A program made the translations under genes and the position numbers. The notes beneath the pieces are model-generated. The model searched no databases. It saw only the letters and a list, made by a program, of their open reading frames with translations, and had not been told where the DNA came from. From the NCBI GenBank assembly GCA_922989275.2, contig OV277868.1, positions 15,000,291-15,064,290 of the forward strand: a stretch of DNA of 64,000 nt. The letters are read 5' to 3'. Source of the stretch: Gari tellinella. Taxonomy: Eukaryota > Mollusca > Bivalvia > Cardiida > Psammobiidae. Below are positions 11,701 to 20,859 of this stretch, one piece after another. Numbering within the stretch: position 1 is the first letter of the stretch; each line of letters starts with the position of its first letter.

Positions 11701-12943
11701 AATTTGCACCATAACAAATAATCTCTTTATCCTCATAGATTGTTGCTTAAAGCAGGCACATTCTGCTTTACCTTTTACCTGCTTTAAACCTAGAAACAGG
11801 TTTTGGGGTAATGGGTTAAGGCACTTTTTTCTTTACTTTCAGCCTGCTATAAGCTACTATCTGCTAGAATATAGCCTAAGTTTTAATGTGCCTTCTATTT
11901 TTCTTTCAGCCTGCTTAACCCATTACCCCATAGTCTGTTTCTATTTTGTCTAGCTATATCTACCATCTGCTTTAATATAGAAATTTAATGCCCTTCGACC
12001 AATATACTGTTTACATTCAATATTCTGACACTGAAAAGAAACTATTTTCTATGCATAACTATTCATGACTTGATAAATTGTCTCTCATAAGTGTCCCTTC
12101 TCATAATCATCATTCTTGATGGAGAGAAGTAAAAATAAGAAAAGCCTCATTTCTAGCTATTTCAGCAAAGTCTTTTTTATAAAGAATATTAACACATTCA
12201 ATCATAGTGAGTGACAAGTATATTCTTCTTTCTTCTTTTACAATAATGCCATTGATCACTAATGATCTGATTATCACCAGTAAACACGTAATAAGTCTAC
12301 ACTTATTCTATGCAAACAATGCCTACGTTGATCAGGGTCTGCACTGTTTTTCATCTTGCAAGATATTATTAAAATCAATCCTAAACAGTAAGAAATGGAC
12401 AAGACTTAATTGAATATTGGAATTGTCGCTTATAAATTCTAGGGGTGAATGGAAGTATACTCGTCATTTACAAGTAGTGTACCTGTCAGGATTACACTTG
12501 TCCCATGCAAACAGTGTAGACCCTGATCAGAGGACTCCTTAAGGAGCCCTTAGATCAGGGTATACACTGTGTGTCATTTTGAATAAAGGAGCCCTTAGAT
12601 CAGGGTATACACTGTGTGTCATTTTGAATAATGCTAAATTCAATCCTTTAAAAGTCGAATATAGATTAGACCTAGATCTATATTGAAATTGGAATTGTTT
12701 ATTAAAAGTTTCAGGGTGAATGAGTAAACTAATAATCAATATAGGTAATACCTCCTTCTGTTTCTTTCACCCATGGAAATGTCTTTGCCAATCAGGATTG
12801 AATCCTGTACCCCTGTGCTTGGTTCGTTTTACTGGAGAACTGACGACAGATTCATCTGTACGACTTGTATTAACAACTACCCTTGTCAAAAAAGACGTTA
12901 TCATGGGTGAAGCAGGTCTCTTTTTCCCTTTACTTAGACTCAT
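2772..12943 (-). CDS. hAT transposase, ZNF862/KIAA1586-like, nine visible exons, one frameshift
   Basis: Minus-strand exons read from the sequence: 12943-12771, 9095-8800, 8436-8247, 7566-7199, 5292-5038, 4619-4434, 3978-3841, 3502-3310 and 2971-2772. Every junction has AG/GT ends and matching codon phase, giving about 665 residues. The start MSLSKGKKRPASP follows the family pattern of a basic N-terminus then GFNPDWQRHFHG. The next exon has the KAAWVDVRC..H..CETHEEA zinc-finger-like segment. Later come GSDGAKVMVGKNNGVAAQL and HCVAHRLALA of the RNase-H-like core, then CERGFSTLKRIKTSNRNQL, the C-terminal hAT motif with the catalytic-position Glu. At about 7440 one extra base puts a stop after CVWQ, while the downstream frame resumes with FGSDGAK; this is a real lesion or a sequence error. 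Family members usually have a CxxC pair before the KAAW segment. I do not see it, so an exon in the 9.1-12.8 kb intron may be missed or lost. Intron phases would allow direct joining of exons 1 and 2. Expected role: cut-and-paste transposition of the surrounding element, in the nucleus. Confidence 0.85.
4796..5016. mobile_element. AAAGCAG-family palindromic MITE
   Basis: TTTTGAAGACAGATGACC..AAAGCAAGTTGAAAGT, then the mirrored ATTCTGCTTTATTTTTAGCC, then ATATTCATGGCTGTATAAATT, ending near AATTGGGTTAAC. This is a nearly complete but mutated copy in the intron downstream of exon 5292-5038. Confidence 0.65.
5308..6429 (+). mobile_element. complete HINE-like element, family 1
   Basis: The 5' end ACAAGAGGGCCAGAATGGCC + GATCGCTCACCTGA is followed by about three tandem units of roughly 310 bp (GCGGGGCCAATTTTGACCCC blocks). 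A GACGCACGACGC-rich segment then leads to a 3' hairpin AGCTCACCTTGAGC..GCTCAGGTGAGCT followed by AAAAA. The 5' GCTCACCTGA is the inverse of the 3' TCAGGTGAGC. It sits in the intron between exons 7566-7199 and 5292-5038 of the transposase gene, with its 5' end 13 bp beyond the splice AG. Confidence 0.85.
6743..6860. mobile_element. AAAGCAG-family palindromic MITE
   Basis: A near-perfect palindrome is centred on TGTGCCTTAAGGCACA with arms GTAAAGCAGAA / TTCTGCTTTAC. It is followed by the family's right side (GTGGTCACCTGTCTTCAAAACTAG) and the terminal ATTGGGTTAA. Intronic. Confidence 0.85.
7659..7691. repeat. poly-C / poly-A homopolymer tract
   Basis: About 19 C followed by TCCCC and nine A, in the intron just upstream of exon 7566-7199 on the minus strand. 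The length may be an assembly artefact. Confidence 0.9.
7909..8125. mobile_element. AAAGCAG-family palindromic MITE, near full length
   Basis: It starts TACCCCATAAATATG, continues through the ATTCTAGCAGATGGCAGC segment, and has the core palindrome TGTACCTTAAGGCACA. It ends with GGTCACCTGTCTTCAA. Intronic. Confidence 0.75.
8639..8792. mobile_element. internally deleted AAAGCAG-family MITE
   Basis: It begins AACCCATAGCCACC and keeps AAGCTACCATCTGCTAGGATATAG. It ends GGGGAAATGGGTTAA immediately next to the exon 9095-8800 donor. The central palindrome is deleted. Confidence 0.6.
9140..9644 (+). mobile_element. HINE-like element, family 2, 5' truncated
   Basis: Three tandem units of about 170 bp each contain GTGGCCTCTAGAGTGTAAAC, GGCATTTTCAGCAATTCAAA and AATATACAATCTGAGCAAGT. 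They are followed by GACGCCGGACGACGC and a 3' hairpin AGCTCACCCTGAGC..GCTCAGGTGAGCT + AAAAA at 9616-9649. The body differs from family 1 but the 3' end design is the same. Confidence 0.8.
9650..10229. other. intronic AT-rich stretch with one solitary satellite-like unit
   Basis: Mostly structureless. At about 10060-10170 there is one unit of the family 4 repeat (TTTAAGTAAATAAAACAAGG then ACAATAACTCTGG), which is arrayed at 19374-20852. No exon was recognised here. Confidence 0.45.
10230..11601 (+). mobile_element. HINE-like element with two unit types
   Basis: The left part has about four units of roughly 160 bp built around CCCCACCCACTGGCAGCCAT. The right part has units with AAGCCTTTTCTAGCA..AAGGGCAGATAACTCT. 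A 3' hairpin GCTCACCTTGGC..GCCAGGTGAGCT + AAAAA closes it at 11572-11606. An AAAGCAG MITE separates the two parts. The two unit types suggest a chimera or two overlapping insertions. Confidence 0.65.
10786..10950. mobile_element. AAAGCAG-family MITE fragment
   Basis: It begins AACCCATTACCCAATAAATA and continues with ACACAATTATGAATATG and AAAGCAGAATGCGCCCTAAG. The right half beyond the palindrome centre is missing. Confidence 0.75.
11602..12506. other. intronic region with two overlapping AAAGCAG MITE fragments
   Basis: At about 11740-11945, partial MITE copies are joined: CATTCTGCTTTACCTTTTACC, then GGGGTAATGGGTTAAGGCAC, then CTTTCAGCCTGCTT..AACCCATTACCCCATAG. The rest of this part of the 9.1-12.8 kb intron shows no recognisable exon, although a missing zinc-finger exon was looked for. 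Confidence 0.5.
12507..12630. mobile_element. hairpin MITE with duplicated right arm
   Basis: The left arm CAAACAGTGTAGACCCTGAT and the tip GACTCCTTAAGGAGCC pair with ATCAGGGTATACACTGTGTG. The 46-bp right arm (AAGGAGCCCTTAGATCAGGG to CATTTTGAATAA) occurs twice in direct tandem at 12541 and 12587. This is the GGGCTCC-tip subtype, also seen at 18630 and 31730. Confidence 0.8.
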
Positions 12944-13199
12944 CTTTCTAATTTGGAAGCTTAGAATCAACTATGTTTGTATGTTAGTGAGAAATGATTG
13001 TATGACAAGAAATCAGGGAACCGTTACCCCACCCATTCCGCAAAGTCATGTTTGACCTGCTATTTGACTAATTGACACCTTCCTAACACCTCCGTTCATT
13101 AGGAATACTTACCATCTTTAGAGCAAACTGTCAAACTTCAAATAAGCCGCAGACAATTGTTGTGATTGCTATCCACAACCAGTTGCTAGTCTTGTCGCA

Positions 13200-13350
13200 G
13201 TCAGGGGTGTCATAAAAACTTGCGAAAACAAACGGAAGCTGCTGGTATTCTTCGCGGACTTTCATTGGCCGATCAAAATAGCTCCGGCCAATCAAACCCC
13301 GTAATATTAATTGGTCACATTACCAATCACGTGACAGAGCATATGGCGAT
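13200..13350 (-). promoter_or_regulatory. putative hAT transposase promoter with CCAAT boxes and an E-box
   Basis: About 300 bp upstream of the minus-strand start codon lie four CCAAT/ATTGG motifs (CATTGGCCG, GGCCAATCAAA, AATTGGTCAC, ACCAATCACG). A CACGTG palindrome is included in AATCACGTGAC. No clear TATA box is visible. This spacing and density fits a TATA-less NF-Y-type promoter; the assignment is inference. Confidence 0.5.
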
Positions 13351-13419
13351 ACGAGTGTTTATGCAGCCGTTATTGACAGATAATCTGCGGTAATTAGCGA
13401 TTGGGGCAATATAGGGGAA

Positions 13420-13547
13420 AAAAATTTTTATGCGCTGGGGCAGCATATTTTAAGCGCAGGGGAGAAATTAAGGCGCTGGGGGAATTGAGGTCCGGAAATT
13501 CAGGCGCTGGGGCACCCCAGCGCTTAAATGGCCTGGGGAAAACCCTG
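13420..13547 (-). repeat. right terminal and subterminal repeats of the hAT element
   Basis: Reading inward from 13547 (CAGGGTTTTCCCCAGG on the minus strand), the box GCGCTGGGG occurs repeatedly in both orientations: about 13432, 13475, 13504 and inverted at 13514. A variant GCGCAGGGG lies at 13453. Clustered short subterminal repeats are a known feature of hAT ends, where they bind transposase. Confidence 0.7.
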
Positions 13548-14620
13548 TACTATATTTCAGATTCACCAGAGTACTTTGATAGTTCAGCATTAAGCAGACA
13601 GTTCATTATTAATTCAGCATTGAACATTAACTTTCTTCTACTGTACATCATTGGTTCTTTATTAAACTTAAAAAATCTGGATAGTACATTAATAGTTCAT
13701 CATTTAACATAGTTCTTCTATAACTGTTCAGCATTGGTTCATAATTAAACTTAAACAATCTGGATAGTACATTAATAGTTCATCATTGTTTATACATGCG
13801 GTTATTCCCCTTTTTGAATCTACTCTCCACTTCGGGAGAATTCAGCAGAAATTCAAATCTGGAAAATTGTAACCAACAGCGAGCGATCGATGTTTGTCCA
13901 AGATATCTTGCATAAAGTGTGAAGTTGAACCGTTAATTAATACACGCAGTCGACGATGCTTGGGTTTTCAACTGTGTTTTGTTAGCGAAGCCGATGAAGG
14001 TTAGTTCATGAGAATTTTCCGTGAATGTTTACAAAATTTAGAAGATCCCGGGTCAATTCGGTCCCTCGTCAAATCTACCCCGAATTGACTCGACCTCTAA
14101 ACTATAGAATAATACATGTACTGTTTATCTAGATAGAAGTTTAACGTTTTGTTATAGGCTGCCGCATATTCTTTTTACAAATCAAAAGTTTCATTGAAGG
14201 AAAATTGCTTGTTTTAAATTGACAAAGGGGTCAATGAAATCTGCATGCCTATGTAGCTCAGAAATGGTGCAGAATTAGTACATTGTTAACAGTTCAGCAT
14301 TAGTACATTGTTATGAGTACATGATTAGTACATTGTTAACAGTGCATGGTTGTGATCGACAGTACAAAATTGGTTCATTGTTAGTTCTTTATTAGTTCAT
14401 TGTTGGAAGTTCATTATTAGTACATTGTTACTAGTACATTGTTAACCTCATTTGCATGTGATTTGACAACCAATTATGTATTAATAATGAACTGTACAGA
14501 TTTAGTTCATTGTTATAGTTATTTGTTACCCTGTTTTTTTTGTTTGGGAAGCCTGATAGCTTCACCTTTGAATTTCACCCGTTTTATTCTAAATCCATTC
14601 AAGTTTGTCGACCTACTGTA
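13548..14620. repeat. repeats built on TAGTACATT/GTTCAGCATT words
   Basis: Two direct copies of an approximately 95-bp segment (ATTAAACTTAAAAAATCTGG then ATAGTACATTAATAGTTCATC) lie at about 13648 and 13743. At 14275-14450, TAGTACATTGTTAACAG is iterated with variations. Near 14048-14090 is the inverted pair TCAATTCGGT / CCGAATTGA. This may be the displaced body of the HINE that starts at 1954. Confidence 0.55.
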
Positions 14621-14624
14621 GTAT

Positions 14625-15876
14625 AGTAGAGTACATCAAAGGCAGATAACTAGAGCCTAAACAATACTGAAATTAAGCCTTTTTCTAGCATTTCAAAGTA
14701 TATCAAGGGCAGGTAACTATTGCCACAATGATTACATTTCAACAATAATTGCACTCCTTCGAGAACGTATAGCTACATCCTTTGTGTACAAGTATAATCA
14801 AAATCCATTGAAAACTGTAGTTGCAAGAGTGTAAACGCTGTAAAATATGGCATTTTCAGCAATTCAAAGGTAGATATCTCTTGATCTATTTGTCTGATTC
14901 CAACCATAATCACCCTTTTTCCAACTCTTATGGTCATATACAATATGGGCAAGTTAGAGAGAGCTTGGATAAATATTGTGGCCTCTAGAGCGTAAACACT
15001 GTTAAATATATCATTTTCAGCAATTCAAAGGTAAATAACTATTGACCTATTGATCCGATTACAACCAAAATTGAACTCATCCGAAGTCTTATGGTAATAT
15101 ACAATCTGAGTAAGTTTGAGAAAGATTGGATAAAATTTGTGGCCTCTAGAGTGTAAACATCGTTAAATATGGCATTTTCAGCAATTCAAAGGTATATAAC
15201 TCTCGACCTATATGTCTGATTTCAACCATAATCAAACTCATCTGAACTCTTATAGTAATATACAATCTGAGCAAGTTTAGATTTGATAAAAATTGTGAAC
15301 TCTAGAGTGTAAACACCGTTAAAAATGGCATTTTCAGCAATTCAAAGGTAGATTACTCTTGATCTATTTGTCCGATTGCAACCAAAATCAAACTCATCCG
15401 AACTCTTATGGTAATATACAATCTGGGCAGGTTTTAGAAAGATTGGATAAATACTGTGGCCTCTAGAGTGTAAACACTGTTAAATATGGCATTTTCAGCA
15501 ATTCAAAGGTAGATAACTCTTGATCTATTTGTCCGATTTCAACCAAAATCTAACTCTTCCGAACTCTTATGGTCATATACAATCTGGGCAGGTTTTAGAA
15601 AGATTGGATAAATACTGTGGCCTCTAGAGTGTTAACACTGTTAAATATGGCATTTTCAGCAGTTCAAAGGTAGATAACTCATGACCTATTTGTCCGATTT
15701 CAACCATAATCGAACTCATCCGAACTCTTATGGCAATATACCATCTGAGCAAGTTTGAGAAAGATTGATAAAAATTGTGGTCTCTAGAGTGTAAACACTA
15801 AAATTTTTGACGCCGCACACCACACGACGGACAATCAAGGATTGCAATAGCTCACCCTGAGCTGGCTCAGGTGAGC
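14625..15876 (+). mobile_element. HINE-like element, family 2, about seven units
   Basis: Tandem 160-170 bp units contain GGCATTTTCAGCAATTCAAA, AGATAACTCTTGACCTATT, CTCATCCGAACTCTTATGG and AATATACAATCTGAGCAAGT. They end in GACGCCGCACACCACACGACG and a 3' hairpin AGCTCACCCTGAGC / GGCTCAGGTGAGC at 15849-15876 + A-tract. The leading units (AAGGCAGATAACTAGAGCC) are more divergent. Confidence 0.85.
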
Positions 15877-15967
15877 AAAAAAACCAATGACAAGCCTTGA
15901 AAATTCTGCATTAAAAAGCCAATAAGTACTGTGTTAAACGGCCACTCTAAAGTGTATTAGTAGCAGT

Positions 15968-16100
15968 TTTTATGCTCCCCTTTTGGCGGGTGAGGGGTCA
16001 GTCCCGTCCATCAGTCTGTCCATTTGTCTGTCCGTCACGCTTTTTTGTCTAGAGCATATCTCAGGAACGTTACACCGTAAGTTGATGAAACTATACAGTG
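15968..16100 (+). repeat. 5' end of another bivalve-type repeat
   Basis: TTTTTATGCTCCCCTTTTGG, then GTCCCGTCCATCAGTCTGTCC and AGAGCATATCTCAGGAACG. This has the character of a repeat start with CTGTCCGTC words, but only about 130 bp is recognisable. Confidence 0.4.
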
Positions 16101-16660
16101 ATACAGGATGACAGAAGGAGGTGCAGTTACGGTTGGACACTGTTAAGAATGAAACGGTACGATACCGATACCAATGAAATGATACCGGTATTTTAATGAT
16201 TCTTTTCGATACCATGTGATATGATACAAATTTACAAAAATGACACAAGAACATGGCTATTACTGAGCAGAATAACATAGGTTTTGTGTAATCCATTATC
16301 AGTTACTTATCAGGACTTCAGATAAAGATATTAAGAGGGAGTAAACTGAACAAATTCAACAAATCCAACATTTTCTCACTCATTTCAGCACCAAATCCTA
16401 CTCATTTTCCTGAAGAGACTATTCTTATGTCAAATGAGTAGATCTTTCTGACGCCATAAAAATTAATGCAGAAATAAAGATTGAAGTATTTGAAAAACTC
16501 CCCTTTTCTGGAGTTCTGCTTATGTACGGAACAATTTCAAAAAGATTCTGGTAAAATTAAGGACAAAAATTAATGCTGCACAAAATACACAATTTTAATT
16601 ATGTTAATGATTGAACCGTCTAACAAAATTTAATTATTGAACTAAAAAGTGTTCTAATTC

Positions 16661-16750
16661 TGTACCCTAAAGTCTGTCTGCTTTTAGTTAAGACAGGTAA
16701 CCACTTCAAGCAGATTGAAAGTTTAGTAGAATGTAATTTAAAGCGCATTC
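16661..16750. mobile_element. AAAGCAG-family MITE, half copy
   Basis: TGTACCCTAAAGTCTGTCTG, then GACAGGTAACCACTTCAAGCAG and TTGAAAGT..AGTAGAATGTAATTTAAAGCGCATTC. It is broken off at the palindrome centre by the next repeat. Confidence 0.65.
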
Positions 16751-16753
16751 TTT

Positions 16754-17372
16754 TTATGCCCCCGGCATCGATAGATGCGGAGGCATATAGTAATCGTCCT
16801 GTCCGTCCGTAACAGGTTAAGGAGATTTTACCGTTTCGTCCAGCATCAACACCGCATACTCAAATACTTGGATACTTATACAGTTGTTGCCTTGGACCAT
16901 TCCCTATCCACTAATATCATCCAACCTTGATTTTGACCTTCACTTTGACCTAATTTGGACTTAGAACATTTTAAATGGGCTAATTCTTGGTTAACTTGAT
17001 TTTACCCTTTCGTCTAGCATCAACACCGCTAACTCAAATGCTTAGATACTTATACAGTTGTTGCATTGGACCATTCTCTATCCACCAATATCACCCAACC
17101 TTGATTTTGACCTTCACCTTGACCTACTTTGGACTAAGAACATTTTAAATGGGCTATTTCTTGGTTAACTAGATTTTACCGTTTCGTCTAGCATCAATAT
17201 AACTGACTACAATGCCTTGATAGTTCTACAGTTGTTACCTTTGATCACTACCAATCCACCCATGCATATTACCAATTGACCTATATTACCCAAGCTCAGT
17301 TTGACCTTGACCTAATTTTGACTTAGAAAGATTCAGAATATAATTATTGTCAAGGATGCCACCGGGGACATA
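16754..17372 (+). mobile_element. TIR-bounded tandem-repeat element (ATGCCCCCGG ends)
   Basis: The ends TATGCCCCCGGCATC and, inverted, TTATGTCCCCGGTGGCATCC enclose three tandem units of about 180-190 bp. Each unit carries GATTTTACCGTTTCGTCTAG, TACTTATACAGTTGTTGC and TTGACCTTCACTTTGACCTA. The third unit is the most divergent. Confidence 0.65.
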
Positions 17373-17876
17373 AGCGTTTATTGAACGCGCAGTCTTGTTT
17401 ACTTTCATTCTCTTTTGAGTTTTATTTCCAGCCTCTTTCTCATGCATTGTGATGCATGGCCTGGAAAATATGATGATTCATTGATAATTTAAAGCTTCTC
17501 CAAACGCCTGCAGTTCCACGGGCAACAACATATATTTAGATTATTGTGAAATGTCCAAGTAAAAACAGTTTTAAATAAGAACCTTCCTATTGGATAATCA
17601 ATAAAAGTACCGGTATTCATTTTAAACGGTTACGATCCGGTACAAATTTAAACGATTCTCGATACTGTTTCGACACCGCTTACCCGTGTCTAACCCTAGA
17701 CCGTGCAGTACACAAGAACCATAACTCTGTCATCTCCCAATATTGAATTATCTCCCTTTTTTTCTCATAAAAGTTCAATTTTGTCTGGATCATTTGTCCG
17801 GAGTTATATTTTGGTATCACCAGTGTTTAGACCTCAGGATCCATAACAAGAAAGTGTATTTTAGGACATACTTAAA
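17373..17876. other. no feature recognised
   Basis: AT-rich sequence that includes the right end of the 16129-17698 element. No gene or RNA structure is supported. Confidence 0.5.
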
Positions 17877-19289
17877 ACAAGAGACCCAGAGGGTCACATT
17901 TCGCTCACCTGAGGACATTGTACCATAGAATCTGACTGGGCAATACAACATTTTGATATAGCTATGACCCAGGTGCCATAATTTGATCTTGGTAGAGGAC
18001 CACAATGCGAAGCTACATGTCAGATATTAATGATCTGGGCCTTACGGTTTAAGAGAAGAAGATTTTTTAAGGTTTTCCTATAAAAACTTATAAGCCCCTG
18101 GGTGGGGCCAATTTTGGCCCAGGTGTCATAATTTGAACACACTTGGTAGGGAACCACAAGGCAAAGCTATATGTCAAATATTAAATATCTGGGCCTTACA
18201 GTTTCAGAGTAGAAGATTCTTAAAGGTTTTCCTATATATGTCTATGTAAAACTGATAAGCCCATGGCGGGGCCAAATTTGGTCAAGGTGTCATAATTTGA
18301 ACAATCTTGGTAGAGTACCATAGGGCAAAGCTACATGTCAAATATAAATGATCTTGGCTTTACGGTTTCAGAGAAGAAGATTTTTAAAGGTTTTCCTATG
18401 AAAAACTAATAGACCCGAGGGCGTGGCAATTTTTGGCCCGGGGTCATAATTTTAACAGTCTTGGTAGAGGACCACAAGGCAAAGCTATATGTCAAATATT
18501 AAAGATCTAGGCCATGATACAGTTTAACTCTTTCCTCCCTGAAACTTTAAATGGACAATTCCAGTTTCCATTTTAGTCTAGTCCATTTCTGACTTTTAAG
18601 GGTTGTTTTTGTCAATGTTTGGCATTATGACAAACAGTGAAGACCCTGATCAGAGGGCTCCTTTCGGAGCCCTCTCATCTGGGTCTTCACTGTTTGCATA
18701 GGACATGTGTACCATTCACATGTACACTGTTTGCAAAGGACGCCAATATGCGGGACTAGGGTTCAAAGGGTTAAGAGAAGACAATTTTTAAAGGTTTTCC
18801 TATATAAGTCTATGTAAAACTGATAAGTCCCGGGGCGGGGCCAATTTTGACCCAGGGGTTATAATTTGAACAATCTTGGTAGAGGACTATAAGGCACAGC
18901 TACATATTAAATATAAATGATCTAGGCCTTACAGTTTCAGAGAAGAAGATTTTTAAAGGTTTTCCTATGAAAAACTGATAAGCCAGAGGGCGGGGCCATT
19001 TTTGGCCTGGGGGTCATAATTTGAACAATCTTCGTAGAGGACTACAAGGCAAAGCTATATGTCAAATATTAAAGATCTGGGCCTTACAGTTTCAGAGAAG
19101 AAGATTTTTAAAGGATTTCCTATATAAGTCTATGTAAAACTGATAAGCCCCGGGGCGGGGCCAATTTTGACCCGGGGGTCATAATTTGAACAATCTTGGT
19201 AAAGGACCATATGGCAAAGCTACATGTCAAATATTAATGATCTAGGCCATACAGTTTCTGAGGAGAAGATTTTTAAAGGTTTTCCTAAG
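17877..19289 (+). mobile_element. HINE-like element, family 1 variant
   Basis: The 5' end ACAAGAGACCCAGAGGGTC + TTTCGCTCACCTGAGGAC is followed by about six tandem units near 170 bp. Units are marked by GGGCGGGGCCAATTTTG, GTCATAATTTGAACAATCTTGG and GTTTCAGAGAAGAAGATTTTT. The 3' hairpin is missing; the array runs into a second 5' end at 19290. It carries a nested hairpin MITE at 18630. Confidence 0.8.
18630..18697. mobile_element. hairpin MITE, GGGCTCC-tip subtype
   Basis: ACAAACAGTGAAGACCCTGA with tip GAGGGCTCCTTTCGGAGCCC pairs with ATCTGGGTCTTCACTGTTTG. It is an almost perfect hairpin inserted in a unit of the surrounding HINE. Confidence 0.9.
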
Positions 19290-19373
19290 ACAAGAGGGCC
19301 ATGGCCCTAAATTCGCTCACCTGAGGACATTGAAGTATGTACCTAAGTTGACTGGGCAAGACAACATTTTAAT
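19290..19373 (+). mobile_element. HINE 5' end cut by a family 4 element
   Basis: ACAAGAGGGCCATGGCCC + ATTCGCTCACCTGAGGAC and 40 bp of body, stopping at the start of the ACGAGAGCACC element at 19374. No continuation was recognised after 20852. Confidence 0.75.
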
Positions 19374-20852
19374 ACGAGAGCACCGCAAACGGGTGCTGGA
19401 CGCTCGACTTTCATATACTTGAGACGGTTATATTTTTCAAACTTAAAGAATGTGTATGGGTGTTTAATGCCCTATTGATCATAGAAGTTTGTAAGCAACA
19501 ACAACTTAAACATACTTGGACAGTCTACATTCCACTTAAAGTAAACTATAAGTCAAAAGAAGGACAATATCTTTGCCTGCTTTACCTGCCTTGTTGCAAT
19601 GCGTTGTTGCCCTTTTGAAACTAAACAAGTATTCAAATATATTTGAAGTTTGAAATTAATAACTTTCTACGGTTACTGAATAATTTCATATGCAAATTCT
19701 TAGTCAAACAAGGGCAATAACTCTGCAATGACAAATCCCATGGTTATCTGCTGTGTTGAAAGATGATGCCCTTTTGAAACTGAACAAGTATTCAAAGTTT
19801 CAAGTTAATACCTATGGTAATTATTGAGAAATTTCAATTTATAAGTTTTATGTAAATAAAAACAAGGGCAAAAACTCTGGAATGGCACATCCCCGGTCAC
19901 CTTTCTTGTTTGAATGAGTTGCCCTTTTGTTATAACACAAGTATTTAAAGTTTCAAGTTAAAACCTTTGACAGTTATTAAGATATTTCAATATACAAGTT
20001 TTAAGTAAATAAATCAAGGGCAATTACTCTGGAATCACAAATCACAGAGTAACCTACCTTGGTGTAATGAGTTGTCCTTTTGATACTTAACAGGTATTTA
20101 AAGTTTCAAGTTAATATCTTTCATAATTATTTAGATATGTTAATTTACAATTTTTAAGTAAAAAAAACATGGGCAATAACTCTGAAATGACAAATCTCAG
20201 GGTTACCTGCCTTTTTGTAATGAGTTGCCCTTTTGATACTAAACAAGTATTCAAAGTTTCAAATGGATACCTTTGATAGTTATTGAGATATGTTAATTTA
20301 AAAAAATTAAGTAAATAAAACAGGGGCAATAACTGTGAAATGACAAATCCCAGGTTAACCTGTCTTGTTGTAATGAGTTGCTCTTTAGATACTTAACAAC
20401 TATTCAAAGTTTCAAATGGATACCCCTGATAGTTATTGTGATATGTTATTTTATAATATTTAAGTAAATAAAACAAGGGCAATAACTCTGAAATCACAAA
20501 TCACAGGGTTACCTGCCTTATTGTAATGAGTTGCCCTTTTGATACTGAACAACTATTCAAAGTTTCAAATGGATACCTTTGATAGGTATTGAGATATGTT
20601 AATTTATAATTTTTAAGTAAATAAAACAAGGGCAATAACTCTGAAATGACAAATCCCAGGGTTACCTGCCTTATTGTAATGACTTGCCCTTTTAATACTG
20701 AACAACTATTCCAAGTTTCAAATGGAGACCTTTGATAGTTATTGAGAAATGGACTCTTACAAAAAACTTAAGCAAAAAACTTAACCGACGCAGACGCTGA
20801 CGCAGACGACAGGGTGACGACAATAGCTCGACTTTTTGAAAAAGTCGAGCTA
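19374..20852 (+). mobile_element. complete HINE-like element, family 4 (GCTCGACTTT ends)
   Basis: The 5' end ACGAGAGCACCGCAAACGGG then GCTCGACTTTCAT is followed by eight or nine tandem units of 150-165 bp. Units contain ACAAGGGCAATAACTCTG, GTTACCTGCCTTGTTG and GAGTTGCCCTTTTGATAC. A GACGCAGACGCTGACGCAGA segment leads to the 3' hairpin TAGCTCGACTTTTT / AAAAAGTCGAGCTA. The subterminal motif GCTCGACTTT reappears inverted in the 3' stem, as in the GCTCACC families but with a different sequence. Confidence 0.85.
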
Positions 20853-20859
20853 ATAACTA

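Larger units (their letters stand above)
2096..13547 (-). mobile_element. hAT-superfamily DNA transposon with an intron-containing transposase gene
   Basis: The left end reads CAGGGTCTTCCCCAGG. The right end, reverse-complemented, reads CAGGGTTTTCCCCAGG. This is an inverted repeat with the CAGGG hallmark of hAT elements. Both ends continue into copies of the box GGCGCTGGGG. The interval encloses all visible exons of the minus-strand hAT transposase gene and its promoter-like region. TACTA occurs next to both ends (TACTA-G-CAGGG and CCCTG-TACTA), but a clean 8-bp target duplication is not visible. At about 11.45 kb it is long for a hAT. Much of the excess is nested HINEs and MITEs lying in introns. 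Confidence 0.8.
16129..17698. mobile_element. candidate hAT-like non-autonomous element
   Basis: The left end ACGGTTGGACACTGTTAAG with GGTACGATACCGATACC and the right end, inverted, AGGGTTAGACACGGGTAAG with CAGTATCGAG are imperfect inverted repeats. Both are rich in ATACCGGTA. The interior carries a MITE piece (16661-16750) and the repeat at 16754-17372, and no ORF with homology. No target duplication was identified. Confidence 0.45.
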
